A stretch of DNA of 64,000 nucleotides, from positions 248,001 to 312,000 of the forward strand of contig JAQQWL010000001.1 of NCBI GenBank assembly GCA_038363925.1, read 5' to 3'. This document shows positions 11,826-23,486 of this stretch, piece after piece. A program made the position numbers and the translations under genes. Every line of letters begins with the position of its first letter. The stretch's first letter is position 1. The DNA comes from Apiospora phragmitis. Taxonomy: Eukaryota > Ascomycota > Sordariomycetes > Amphisphaeriales > Apiosporaceae. The notes beneath the pieces are model-generated. The model did not search any database. It was not told the DNA's origin and saw nothing but the letters and a program-made list of their open reading frames with translations.

Positions 11826-12428
11826 ATATCTGGCTCGTCGTGGTTTCGTCATTGTCGTTTGGAAAGTTACCGTGGTTAGGGGGGGTTTTAATACTGTCTG
11901 CGACTTGGGCTCCCTTTCTGTCTCCGTTGTATATTATATCCTGTTTTAGCAACTCATACAGCGCCTACACTTGGTGAAGAGCATTTCATAGTCATAGTAT
12001 AAACTATTGTTAGACATCATCTGCCTCATCTCGATGTTTCCCATGCGTGCCGTGAACGTTAGTATTCATCCTGGTCCCTCGATCGTCTACAAACAGTCTT
12101 TCAAATATTGTTTGGGTTCGGATCTGTTATATCAATATTTACCCCATAAGCAATAATGCTGTAACGGTGTTATATTCTTCAGGGCTATGTCAACCTCAAA
12201 CTGAAATGTGCTGCGACGTTAAATCCAAATAGTGCGAGGCCCATTGAGTTGGAGCGCACGTAGGGTAATTTATAGTGAATATATATTAACGATGAAGATG
12301 GGGTGAGAGGTAATCCGGATATCAACATCACAGATACCATCCCCGAAACAGGCAACCCCGGTATCCGCATTGGCCTATTCGGCCGCAAACGTCATGGCTC
12401 TCGAAGGACTTACATTTTCTTCATGTGT
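11826..12428. other. Intergenic, 3' side of the melanin reductase and methyltransferase relic
   Basis: Region between the stop of the melanin reductase (+) and the 3' end of the methyltransferase relic (-). It is A/T-richer than its surroundings. No gene, RNA or repeat seen. Confidence 0.5.
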
Positions 12429-12750
12429 TTACTCGACAGTATTCACGTCACCACCCTGTTTTGCGCCGATGACCGGCTTCTGCGCGTAGATTACGGTGAA
12501 GGGCATAGCGAGGCGCAAGCTGGCGTCATTGACCATCTCCAGTGCCTCTTGCATGGCGTCCTTGATGTCGCTCGGGGAGAGGCCGACGGGGGTCCGCGAG
12601 CGCGACGTGGTCCTCCTGCTTAAGCAGGCCGATGTACTTCTAGCGCGGGTCGTTGGGCCACGGGCCCAAGGGCATGTCGACACGCTGCTCGCGCACGTGG
12701 ACGAAGCCGGCCGCCTCCATGTCATCGACCAAGAAGGACGTATTCGGGGC
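12429..12750 (-). pseudogene. C-terminal relic of a LaeA/UMTA-type SAM methyltransferase
   Basis: Only the last third of a methyltransferase of the LaeA/UMTA group can be seen. On the minus strand the frame reads VDDMEAAGFVHVREQRVDMP, then LGPWPNDPR, then a TAG at about 12643, then KYIGLLKQ. After a further frame change it reads LSPSDIKDAMQEALEMV and MPFTVIYAQKP, ending NTVE then TAA at 12429. The block GFVxVRxxxxxxPxGPWPxxP and the terminal IxxxQKP match the neighbouring intact methyltransferase at 13528-15012. No SAM-binding motif is recognisable upstream in 12751-13500. The stop replaces what is often Gln or Met (CAG to TAG would do it). I infer a decayed, truncated paralogue rather than a sequencing artefact, because the N-terminal two thirds are missing as well. 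Confidence 0.72.
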
Positions 12751-13527
12751 AACCCATAGAGGTTGGATAGGAGATAAGTCTACTCCAGATACCTGGACCT
12801 CCGGGAACTTCTCAGCGACTGGAGTGAATCAGCATCTTTCTATCAATAATGACAGACAATGGATGTAGCTGGAGTGTAAGTCCAAGGAGCCATATCTTAC
12901 ATTATTATATGCTACCTGCAGTTACGTGTGGAGGAAGTTCGTGGCAAGTGTCGAACCAGCTGTAGAAGTTCCCGACAGCTTGGTAGACTAAGAAGTGAAA
13001 GCCGACGCAGCATCTTCAGCGGAAGCGGCCAATCGTAGTCACTGCCACGTTACGTCAGCCCTCATGCCGATACCAGTTTTCAACTGGGGATGGGATAGCT
13101 TGGCTAAGCTAGGGCTAACCGTCGCTACTTGTTTGCTTGCGAAGCGGTCAACATGTTCGCTGTTTCGTTTTCCTCATATCATCGAATATCATGACAGCGG
13201 AAACTATAACAAAAGACATTTCCCAGGTTGGCCGAAACGCCACAGACGCTGATGTAGATTGGACTTAATCCAGCACCTCCACTCCATGGGTATGATATAA
13301 TGGCTGGCTGGTTCTGATCTGAGCCATGTGTATTTCCGGTCCCGTGTCCCCAGACTTCACCTTGACACATCACTCGAACACAACGCTCGCCGTAAAGGGC
13401 GGGTCCGTGATGAATGTCCACGCCGAGACTTGAGGCGCGCTTTCCGACCATTTCTATGAAAGGCAACCTTCAGGTGGGGCTGGTCCTGTACAAGCGTCTC
13501 CGACATTGATTATCCTCTTCTGGGCGA
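12751..13527. other. Intergenic, between methyltransferase relic and intact methyltransferase
   Basis: I searched this 0.78-kb stretch on the minus strand for the missing SAM-binding part of the relic and found nothing convincing. An open frame at 13179-13466 (-) has no recognisable domain. Confidence 0.5.
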
Positions 13528-15012
13528 TCAGCTGGCTTCTGGAGGCTTCTGGCCGATAGTGATCGTCATAGGCATCCACATATGTAGACTAGTATCGGCC
13601 ACGTCTCGATCGAAGTCGTGCACGATGGCGCTTATGTCACTCTGCGATAGGTCTAGAGCCTGCAGTGGCCTCAGTGACAGAGGTTCCACGATTTGCCGGA
13701 GAGCTGACTGGAGCAGATAGCCGAGCCACTTCCCCGAGGGGTGATCTGGCCATGGGCCTACAGGGGCTTTGTACATGACCTGCCTGACATTGACAAAGCC
13801 TACTTCTCTCAACGCCTGTGGGATATTCCAAGCGGTATCCAAGTCGAACCCGAACTTCTCTCTCTGAGACTTGTTAAACAGATGAACGGCGTAGGCGAAG
13901 CCGTTATCTGGAGGCACGGGCGCGTCATCACTGAATACCTTAGTCTGCATATCTTCGCATTCGACCCAGCTAAAAGACATATATTAGTAGCGTAACGCCA
14001 CGCAACCCATGGAAGGAGCAGAATGTGCAAAGCGTATATGATGGTGTGAGGCTTACCCTCCAGGTCGTAGGTTTCTAGTAGACATCAGCCTCGCGCATGT
14101 GGATCGTTTACTTGGGCAAGACTTACGTCAGGATCTTTGCCATCAAATCTTTTGGTCGCCTGAGATATGGAACTACACGTTCCAGATGAACGAGATCACT
14201 CTGCATATGGCAGACCCCTTCGAAATCCGTTTCTATATCCGCAAGTAGGGTGGTTAAATTCGGGGGTGCGAACACAGGCTGGATGGGCGAGATGTCCATA
14301 GCAACCACCTCTGCACCCGGGAACAACTCAGCCACTGCAAGATCATTAGCATATTATACATACCCAAACCAATATTGATGAGGAGCTACCTTCGGAAGCC
14401 CATCTGGACCACGTTTAATTATATCAGTCAGATAGGTATGTATGGCGACAGCTAGGCATCTGGCCAAAACAGACGATGGCTGACTTACCGACCATCGCCG
14501 CAGCCCAGATCAACAATCTTCTGAGCCCCCTCGTCGATTGGTGCTACGAAATGCCGTCCGCCCAACAGCTCCCTGAACACCTCGCGAAGTTCTTCTTCCC
14601 GCGCTGAATCCAGCTCATCATTCGGCCAGGGATACGGTTGCGAGCCTCTGTACTGGTGATACCGTCTTGCCAGACTCGTCAACGACGTGCTTCTTTACGC
14701 GGGTGTCGAGAGAATCGAGATGTGAGAGTACCTTCCATTCTCAAAGTTGTGTTGGGCTATACTGCTCGTCAAGGAGCGCCAGTCGTCGTCCAGTGTATCG
14801 CCCAATTCACTGCTGCTGACGGTGGAGCGGTCGGGCTGCGAGGTTGCATGCTCCATCATGAGCTCTTCTAGCCCGGAGTCATCGAAATCACTGGCAGACC
14901 CCCAGTCAGGGAATGCCGCCTGGGGATTATGGACTGTCGAGGACGAACTCGCGCCCTCATCCGAGGCTCTATCGGCTGCAGCAGCTTCATCAGTGCCGCC
15001 CTGGTCTGTCAT
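13528..15012 (-). CDS. LaeA-like S-adenosylmethionine-dependent methyltransferase
   Basis: Class I SAM methyltransferase of the LaeA/UMTA group; some members regulate secondary metabolism, others modify small molecules, and the sequence does not decide. Six exons: 15012-14732, 14665-14489, 14403-14390 (14 nt), 14334-14127, 14074-14057 (18 nt) and 13969-13528. Together they give 1140 nt with no frame break, 379 residues. The N-terminal 90 residues are Ser/Asp/Glu-rich and look disordered. Then come ENGRRYHQYRGSQPYPWPND and motif I, VDLGCGDGRWASEVAELFPG, the latter assembled across three exons. Next are VVAMDISPIQP, HLERVVPYL, LRPGGWVECEDMQ and the C-terminal GFVNVRQVMYKAPVGPWP. Each splice joint restores family sequence, which supports both micro-exons. 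A minus-strand TATA-like TATATAA at 15201-15207 is about 190 bp upstream. The gene lies next to a relic of the same family. Confidence 0.9.
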
Positions 15013-16386
15013 TGCCGTCAACATTAGGCGTTGTAAGACGGTAAGACGCCAAGACCGTGAAAGGGCAGGGGGAAGCTGCGGCTCAGCAATCCTTTTCAAA
15101 AGATAAAGAGACGAAACAGCAGCACAGCACCGTATCAAAGGGAGGGAAGGGGAGAGTGACTCAGGAAGGCTGCTTTGGAGCCATTGAAATCAGCGAAGAT
15201 TTATATAGGTAAGCTCCAGCTGAGGTGTGACTGAAACGGCAACATTGATCTTATGTATCCGGGGGAATGGCACCCGGGGCATCCGTCTGGACCCTGGGCT
15301 TTCTCCTGCAGCCTTGATGCAGTGTGCCCAATTTCCAGATCCTGCGTATTCTTCCAATGCACCCCCCCTTCGCCCCTGCCTTCTGCCCTCTCTTACAGCT
15401 GTTGGCCGTTACGACCACTACATGCAGTTATGGGTTCTTCTATTGTTGATTCCAGTACTAGGATTATTCACACTCTGTTGCCATAAGTCCTGCAAGAGAT
15501 GCGGCGATTGTACAAGACAGTGACATGAAGGCTGGAGCAATCAGGCAAGCATCTACACAGCACTATAGATTCATGCGCACCTTACTTGGCCGACGAATCT
15601 GGAATAGTGTAGGAAGCGAAGCACCCACGGATATTCGCGGCAGACGATACGCTGGATGACCTTCCGACTCTTACTGATCGGACTTGTATTTAGAGCAACG
15701 CGCATGGACTTGGACAATAAATGGCCGTGATGGCCACTCGGCTTCCCCGCTCATTGTGGCAGGTGCTGACTGCGACAGTGCTAGGTAACCTATTGTAGAT
15801 GTGGCTGCAAAGTGGCACAAAAACAATCGAGGCCCACTCGGGTCACTAACAGCGATGATCTCATTGGCTTCTTGCTAGTGCATTCGCATGGCGTGCATCA
15901 ATTGAAATCAATTCCAAGCACTTAGCGCTTTGAGTGCACCGTAAAGTACTTGGGTACGCGAGTCGCGTCTCTGAATGGAGTAGGCGCGTCTTCGAAATCA
16001 GCCAGGCCTAATTGAAGTACCTGTGATTATCTGCACCAGACCTAAACGCCTGCTTGGCTTGCTCTCAGTAGACTACATCCACATGTCCTGGCCATGAATT
16101 GAGACTAAGCATCGAAGCAAATCATACTGCATAGAAACATTCTTCTTGGGAAACATACCTACCTAACCCTCCAATCTGTTCAATCTCGGTTCCTACCGCA
16201 ATGCCCATACACTCAAGTGTGCTCTAAGTGTCGAACACCATATCACACACAGAGAGACCTCCAACGCGTGCCTTGCTTCTCGCTCACCACCTACCCGACC
16301 GGTAACCCCCAGGACTCGAGTCTAACCTGCAGAACCCATGAATCCGAGTCTGTAGGTGGGCAAATCGCGTTTGGATTATCTATAAG
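15013..16386. other. Divergent promoter region, methyltransferase / CDC45
   Basis: This 1.37-kb stretch separates the starts of the methyltransferase (-) and CDC45 (+). It holds the TATA candidate at 15201-15207. No gene seen. An open frame at 16217-16516 (+) overlaps the CDC45 5' end in another frame and is a shadow. Confidence 0.55.
15201..15207 (-). promoter_or_regulatory. TATA box of the LaeA-like methyltransferase
   Basis: The minus strand reads TATATAA about 190 bp upstream of the ATG at 15012. Inferred core promoter element. Confidence 0.35.
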
Positions 16387-19040
16387 ATGTATCTACCACG
16401 CGAATTCATATCGAAATTGTACCTACACCTACAGAGAACCCGGCATCCTCTCTCGCCTCCCGTCTTGGTCCTCGTCGCCCTCGAACCTGATGCTCTGTGC
16501 GCCTGCCGCATCCTGACCCGCCTCCTCAAACATGATTACATCCCACACAAAATCCATCCGGTGGCAGGATATGGCGATCTCGAACGTGCAGGCCAGGAAC
16601 TCGTGGCCCCCATGATGGAGACCCGCGGCGGCAGTGGAGGACTGGTCATCTGTCTTGGAGTGGGCGGCATGGTCGACATGGGCACAATCCTCAACCTCGA
16701 AGTGGAAGGAGAAGAGGCCAGCTTCAACGGTGTCGAAGTCTGGGTCTTCGATTCTCATGACCTTGGAACCTCAGCAACGTGTTTGGTGGGTACCCACTAG
16801 AGCCCCCGTCCGAAATCTCGTCGAGTTATAAGTCACGCGCGCCTGAAGGCGTTCAAGCTGGGCGGGTCGGGCGTGCGTACAAACCTGGGAAAGGAGGCAT
16901 CATTGTGTTTGACGATGGCGACATTGTGGAAAGTCTGTCTAGCGAACGAGACGCGTACCTCGCCCTTGTCGATATGCCTGATATAGAGGACGACGGGGAT
17001 CTTTATGGCGACAGTGACTCGGAAGAGGAAGAGGAAGAGGAAGAGGAGGTGCCACAACTAGAGCAGCCTAGACCTGGCCAGAAAAGAAAGTCGTGGTCAG
17101 ATCGAGACGACAGTAGCGAAGACAACGATGACAGACCAAAGCAACGGCGGCGGAGCAACTCTGTAAGTGACCACATCCAAAATGCAATTTCAGGACTAAC
17201 ATGGCAAAGTCAACCCCCATACCCGACTCTCCACGCCCAGCACCACGAGGCCTTGTATCCCTTAGGGATCCTGGTATTATACTCTCCGACGATGCAGAGG
17301 GACCCGCCCTCGGCAGCTCAGCCGCCTAAGAGACCGTCGGCCCGCGCACTTCGAAGGAAGCTCTTGCGGATGAAGCAAGAACACGAGACGGTGTTGCGAA
17401 ACTACTACCGCATGGGAGCATCATACTCCGAACCTATCAGCGCCATGGTCTACTCCCTCGCGTCAGAGCTTGGTAGGGGAGGATAACGATCTATTGTGGC
17501 TCACGATTGTTGGGGTTACCTCTATGGAGCTCTATGGCCGTTCGTCTGCCGGTCTGGCTGTCACTGTCCGCGGATCTGACTCGAAACCGATGTCTGGCTG
17601 GATGGGAGTCCGGGAGCAAGATTGCGGCAGCTGCTTCGTGACGAAGTTCGACGCCTGAACCCACCTGAGCTTTCTTCCCAGAATGGAAGAGTTTCTCCTG
17701 CCGAAAATGCAGGCATCATTCCAACCACGGCACGCAGTCCCGAGGACACATCCATCAGGTTATCGCCTGAACCAAAGTTCCTCCTTATTAGGCACTGGTC
17801 GCTCTACGACAGCATGTTGCACTCACCCTATCTGTTCTCCCGGTTGCGGATATGGAGCGACAGCGGACTCAAACGCCTACACAAGCTACTCGCAAAAATG
17901 GGCGTCAGTCTGGTGCAATGTAAGCAAAGCTATGTCCATATGGATATGATGCTGAAGAAGGAGTTGAGAACCAAACTCCTAAAATACGCATCTCTCTACA
18001 ACCTAGATGACATGGTCCCGGCAGCAGAGACGGACGGTCGCGACCGAGCAGGGGCAAAAGATGGCTGGGGATTTGTCCGTAGCTGGGGTTGGCGTGCGAC
18101 GCTTTCTGCCCAAGACGTCGGCGTTGTTATCGGAGCACTTCTCGAAGTTGGCAAACACAATCACGGAGCTGGCGCCATATCAAGCCAGTCTCTATCTCAG
18201 CTTTCGGACCCGGCTGATGTGGCTGACGACCACGGCTTCGCTGAGAGCCAGGAGTGGGTGTCTCGCTTCTGGGACGCCTATGATGCGCTCGAAGACATAG
18301 ATGCCCTTAAAGCTGGTTTGCCAACGGCCCAGTATCTGCACAGGGCCATCTTTCGGACCGGCACCTCACTCATCGGCAAGCGGCAAATCAAGCACCTACT
18401 GGCCTTCCGTATGTGTGTCATCGAAGACGGGCCTGACGTGCCGCTATTCAGTCACCCTGCCGCCTTGACGAAGCTGGCACTTTGGATCGGCGAAGCCCTT
18501 GCGGAACAAGAACGCGACACCAATGGTAAGCTGGCGCATGGCGGCCGTGGTACGCCTCTAGTTGTTGCGAGCCTGAATGAAAACCGCGGCGTGTACGTTG
18601 TTGTCGGTACGGGTGGTGGTGGCGGCCCGGATCTTGCATTCCTAGATCGCGAAGGTGCCAAGGAGAAGGCTGCGAAGAGGGAAGCCAAGCTCAAAGAGCG
18701 CGAAGCCAGGCGTAAGATCCAGGAGGAAAAGCGAGCGGCCAAGAAAGCGGAGCGCAAATCCAACAACAACAACGAGGAGGACGATGAAGAAGAAGAAACA
18801 GAATCGGAAGGAAGCGATCTCTCGGATTCGGATGATGACTCGGATGACGAGGAAGAACTCGAAGAGAGGCGACGCCGCGGTTACGGGCTCAACAAGTTTG
18901 GCAGTGCTTTTCAGGATGTGATAGCAGAAACCAATGCCCGCGTCCGCATCGACAGCTTCGAACATTGCGTCGTAGAAGTGCGGAAGGAAGACCTGGCTGG
19001 TTTCTTGGAGAGCCTGAGTTCTAAGGCCGTTGTTGGATGA
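16387..19040 (+). CDS. CDC45: DNA replication initiation factor Cdc45
   Basis: Subunit of the CMG replicative helicase (Cdc45-MCM-GINS) in the nucleus; essential in all eukaryotes tested. N-terminal MYLPREFISKLYLHLQRTRH and VLVALEPDALCACRILTRLL are diagnostic. These are followed by an acidic low-complexity stretch (nine Glu at about 17020-17048), a basic patch RPKQRRRSNS, then MGASYSEPISAMVYSLASEL, FLLIRHWSLYDSMLHSPYL, RLHKLLAKMGVSLVQCKQSY and GWGFVRSWGWRATLSAQDVG. There is also a charged Lys/Glu-rich insertion near 18655-18870. The intron is 17163-17209. Four frame breaks occur: near 16757 (missing base), about 17310 (extra), GGGG 17476-17479 (extra) and GGG 17612-17614 (missing). They sum to zero, so the corrected length is 869 codons. 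An essential gene cannot carry four frameshifts, so this locus is the best proof that the breaks are artefacts. Confidence 0.95.
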
Positions 19041-21163
19041 ACAATGGGCCCGGAGAACAGGCCGGGATTCTTCTGGAAAGGTTGAGGGTGCCATTTTCAA
19101 GCATAAGAGCATATTGCGGCGCGGCGTTTGGGGCAAAGGAGAACTACCGGTTCCGATATATACCTGCTTCCATTCATTTTTTGCAGACAACGCTCGGTCT
19201 TGTACGGGCTACTAGGGGGAGGAGAATGGAGAAGGGCTTTCACGACGTATGGGTAATGATGGAGCTTTACGATAGATATGACCCGACTAAGTGGTCGGAC
19301 TATATCTATATCTATGAAAGAACGCAAGTAAGTACTTGCTAGGGCCATCGACAGCACCATGATAGCATGCCGGCCTTGTAAACTTATTCGAATACACTGG
19401 ATGATAAGCACTTCGTCTTTGGTGATAATCTGACATGCTGAGTGTTTTCCCCGGTGAGCCTGAAATCATCTGAAACTGTTCAGCGGAGGCCGTATTAGGT
19501 GTGTAGTTGTCTGGCGTAGTCCGTTGGCTAACAGTTGTTACAGTCGAACAGCTTGCCGTTAGTTGGGCAATCGGATGCTAGCCAGGCGGGGGGCATGACC
19601 TGAGACCAAGCTCAGCTGTCACCCAGGCGTACAGGATGCCGGTGTTGTCTGTTGTGTTGACAAAACATAGATACAAAAAAAGATGAGACGGATTCTAAAA
19701 TGAGTCCAACTCCACGGCCGCTTTGTATTTCCGAGTCGGCTTGACCGACCCCGACACAAATGAAGCAATTCCAATTTCAAGGTTTCGCGTATGTAGGGTA
19801 CCCATTCTATCACATGCGGGGGTGGCCACCGCGGCAGATGAGTAAAGTGCCAAAGTGCGTACGCGTATGCGTATGCGGGAGTGTTTGTGTATGTGCGTGA
19901 TTGTTATGGGTTATGTCGAATTGGCTAATTAGCGGGCCGATCTAGGATACCTAAGTTGGTAACAAGACGTTGCTATCGTCGTTGCACAACAGGGCGCCAC
20001 AGGTCCCAGTTCAACTACATAGAGGCATAAACAGAGACAGACTAGCCGATAGGCGTCACAGGCAGATTCGACAACAAACAAACGCACAGCAAACTGTTGG
20101 CAGTTGGACCAGGCAAGTAGAAGCGATATGGAGGGGCTGTGCAACTAAACTGTTTGTTGGGGCAGAGAGAGAAAAAGGTGTGGGATGAGTGTAATAATGT
20201 GTGAATTGCAAGGCGTGTACTCCGTATGCTCCTGTACAGTAATTCTTATCCATGCATAATGATGCTCTTGGTTTGGCTTGGTCCTAGTTGGGGCCACTCG
20301 AGGCAAGCAATCATATCTCGAATCCGTAGCACGATTGCACTGGAATTTGCCCCTCCACACGCCACACTCCTTTTACACTTGCAGCAAGCCAGCTACTATC
20401 TGCTCCCCCAAAGTCTGGGGCATCCGACAAATGCATCAGATCAGATATACATGCCTCTTGCATAACCAACCTAGGCCGGCACTTATTAGGTAAGTGGTCC
20501 TGTCGACAGAGTTGGAAAACTCGTGTTATCGGGGAGACGTGAGTCGTATTGCTTGGATTTGCCTTCGCTGCGAACGGATCTTCACATGGCGTGTATAAGT
20601 CGCACGTGGCTATCGCACAGGCTATCGCACATGTCAACCAGCTTGGAGCTGCATAGTCATGTTTGGGCAATGTTTGGCCGCCCATCCGCAGCACGCAGCC
20701 CTGGGACTGGTAGAAACATAGAAAAGCGGGAGACAGGGATCTCGAAAACCTAACACGCCAGATAAGGCCATCCACCCACTTTCTTTCCAGGGTTCGCATC
20801 CCCATCCGAAGTCGTGGTCGGTCTGGTCGTGTGGCAGCTGGAAGAGCCTCAAGAATCGTGACTACCCTACCCACTGCTGCAGTGGAGGGACTATTTTTTT
20901 TGGCTTTCGGTTGATTATCCAATTCATTCGGGATCTTCTTTCCTTCTGATTCTCTCCTTCTATCCCCTCCCGTCAGCCTCTCAGAACTTTACCTTTTCTG
21001 CAATCATGGGATACAGACTCTAGCCACGCAAGCCACCGCAACCACTAGTCCCAGGAACACACAAAAAACAGCCGAGCGAGAAGGATAGAGCGAGTGCTAC
21101 TGGCGTACTGGCGTACCGGCTCCCCGTATAACTGCTGCCGCTTCCCTCCCTTCCTGTCCTCCG
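19041..21163. other. Intergenic, downstream of CDC45
   Basis: The 2.1 kb between the CDC45 stop and the start of the Gln-rich protein gene includes a TATATCTATATCTATG tract near 19302-19317. An open frame at 20311-20922 (-, 203 codons) has no recognisable domain and no supporting splice context. I do not call a gene. Confidence 0.5.
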
Positions 21164-22565
21164 ATGATGGAACAGATCGATCTTTCCACCCTGGCCGGAG
21201 ACATGTTCAACATGCTGGTGCCCGAGTCGGTTTCTTCCAAGGTCTCGTCCCTGCGCATGAAGCTGCCCCGGAAGACCGCCAGCAGTAACAATCTCAAGAA
21301 TGCACCTAACCCTCCGCCACCGTCACGCCGGCGATCTGCCTCGACATCCATATCGACAGCTGCATCTAATACCAAGTCGTCCAGCAGGACCTACGCTGAG
21401 AGTTTCTTGGGGGTCAAAAGCTCTGCCGAACCGCTAATCTCCAAGGCCGAGTCCAATGCCACCACTCTCTATTCCTCCAGCAGCACCTCATCTTCTACCC
21501 GTACATCGGTGAGCAGCCGCGGCAGCCTCACCAACCTGGACTACAGCAGACAGCAATTCCACCAACAGCAGCAGCTACAGCAGTTACAACAGCTGCAGCA
21601 GTCACAACAGCTGCAACAATATTTCCCTCCGCCGCCTCAGTACCAACATTACCCTCAGCAGCAGCAGCAGCAGCAGCAATACTGTGCACCCTTAGCGCCC
21701 GTTCTGGAAGAGCAGCAGTGGAAGCTCATGCAGCAGGCCTCGAAACAAATGGCTACACCTCGAGAGGAGCGGCTGGCGGCCAGGGGGACCCCCATGAAAG
21801 TCGCTGGACGCCTTCAGAAATCAAGTGGAGATATGCACGCCAAGGTTAGTACATACTTGCAAGCTTCATGCACCCACTTCCACCCACTTCTTTTGGAGCT
21901 GACTCGCTTCTTGCTCTTTTTGACATGTGATTGGGGAGCTCCTCCACTAACGCATGGGATTCCTTGTGTAACAGGTCAACATCTCACGGCCATGGCATCG
22001 GAAGAGCTGGACGACCCTACCTTTGAGCGTCGTTCCTACATCGACGGCGTCGCCTACTACTTGCGCGCGTGTCCAGACAACCTCAACGATCTGGAGACGG
22101 ACATCCTGCTGCGGTCGGCCCCCTGGCTGGCGGAGCGACCCCAGCTGCGCGGCGGATCGCAATCCGGCGTCCGACGGATAGGGCTCGACGTTCCTGCACC
22201 GCACGGTGCGACAGGCGGTGGCGCTGGCCATGGTGGCTTTGCACTCGGTGTGGTGTGCACTGCTGATGATGGGCCGCGTCGGCGTCCGGTACGAACGCCA
22301 GTACAACCTCTCTAGTCAGTTCGTGTCGCACGGGTACTGGTTCGCCAACAACGTCGGGAAGCATAGTGTGCACCTGAGCGCGCGGCTCCAGAAGGCCGGC
22401 GACGGCAAGGTCGGCCAGATCGTCAGCGGCCTCGCCGCCTGGACCATGGAGAGCTTTACGGGCGGGATCCAGGATGGTTACGGCGATGGCATCGTCCGGA
22501 TCCGGGGTCAGGCCGGCGCTGAAGGTGGTAAAGTCGCCATCGAGCAGGAATATTTTGACGAATAA
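21164..22565 (+). CDS. Conserved fungal protein with Gln-rich N-terminus and membrane segment
   Basis: Function unknown; I recognise only that the C-terminal half resembles conserved fungal hypothetical proteins. Exon 1 (21164-21844) starts MMEQIDLSTLAGDMFNML and is Ser-rich, then Gln-rich: (CAG/CAA)n at 21549-21680 encodes Gln/Leu repeats, FPPPPQYQHYP and an eight-Gln run. Exon 2 (21975-22565) begins VNHLTAMASEELDDPTFERR and continues with SYIDGVAYYLRACPDNLNDL. It then has a hydrophobic stretch AVALAMVALHSVWCALLMMG, likely one transmembrane helix, followed by VGKHSVHLSARL and a tail ending EQEYFDE. Intron: GTTAGT...ACAG. There are two frame breaks, a missing base near 21979 and an extra base near 22183. 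They cancel to 424 codons. Probably a membrane-anchored protein with a disordered N-terminal tail. Confidence 0.78.
21549..21680 (+). repeat. CAG/CAA low-complexity tract (Gln-rich)
   Basis: In-frame run of CAG, CAA and CTG/TTA codons inside the Gln-rich protein, with an eight-codon Gln run at about 21657-21680. Such tracts are prone to length change. Confidence 0.7.
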
Positions 22566-23486
22566 CGAACGCATGCATACATAAATGCATGCTTGCACGA
22601 GGCTCTCTCCCGCCTCGCTCTTATCCCTCCACTGTCTCGTACGCACTTCGGGATTCATAAGCGTTTCGATCGGCCTTGATATTCAAAAGGAGAAGGCAGA
22701 GGAGAAGCGACTAATGGCAGCGAACAAGCCGGGGTGAAAATCAAAGAACAGCCAGCCAGCTAGCGATGCATTAGCAACAACAGCTGGCCAGCCAGTAGCA
22801 GCGCCCACTATAGATCTGTTGGTTCTGGGGTTTGTTTCCTCATTCTTTTATCATTTTCTTTTGTCGGTCGGTCATTACGAATCATAACGAGCGTTTACGA
22901 ACATTTCTTCAAACTTGGGTTATTGGAAGAAAGGTAGTAGTAGTAAGATAGGAGTTTCTCTCTCCCTCTTGTCTGTTTGATAGAAAACCATACATACAAG
23001 GCACTCGTTAGGATAACCCAACCGCACTTTGTTTGGTAACATGGATTGCAGTGAAAGGGCGACTTGAGTGATGTATCTTGACCTTGGCCAAGCACATGAT
23101 TATCTCTTTGAGAAGGCAAAAAATACCGGCTTTCAGAATTTTTCTACGCTTCGTACTTCTTGATAGGTAAACATACATGCTACACTGCACATCCATCATA
23201 ACTGGCTGAGATCTACATCCATACCTAAAAATAAGCCACCCACCATTAGTGGACCACCGGGCTGGCCGTGGGAGTCACAGCGTCACCCCGCAAAGTCAGA
23301 TCGGCGAGCTATACGGGTTACGTTACTTACTAAGTAGGTTACACGCATCTCGATCTGGACTTGAGTTACTGCCTGCGACCCACAATCATTACTTCTTATA
23401 TAAAAACGTTTGATCTGAAAGACACAAGAACGCATTTGTACTCAAAGATTCAGACTGGCATCGTCAGCTCTTGGAGGACAGCAATC
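22566..23486. other. Intergenic, between Gln-rich protein and F-box-like gene
   Basis: About 0.9 kb with the 3' end of one gene and promoter of the next. TACATAAATGCATGC near 22580 is simple sequence. No gene seen. Confidence 0.5.

Noticed and set aside
20311..20922. 203-codon open frame (-) in the intergenic region after CDC45
   Set aside because: No domain, no coding bias apparent, no splice context.
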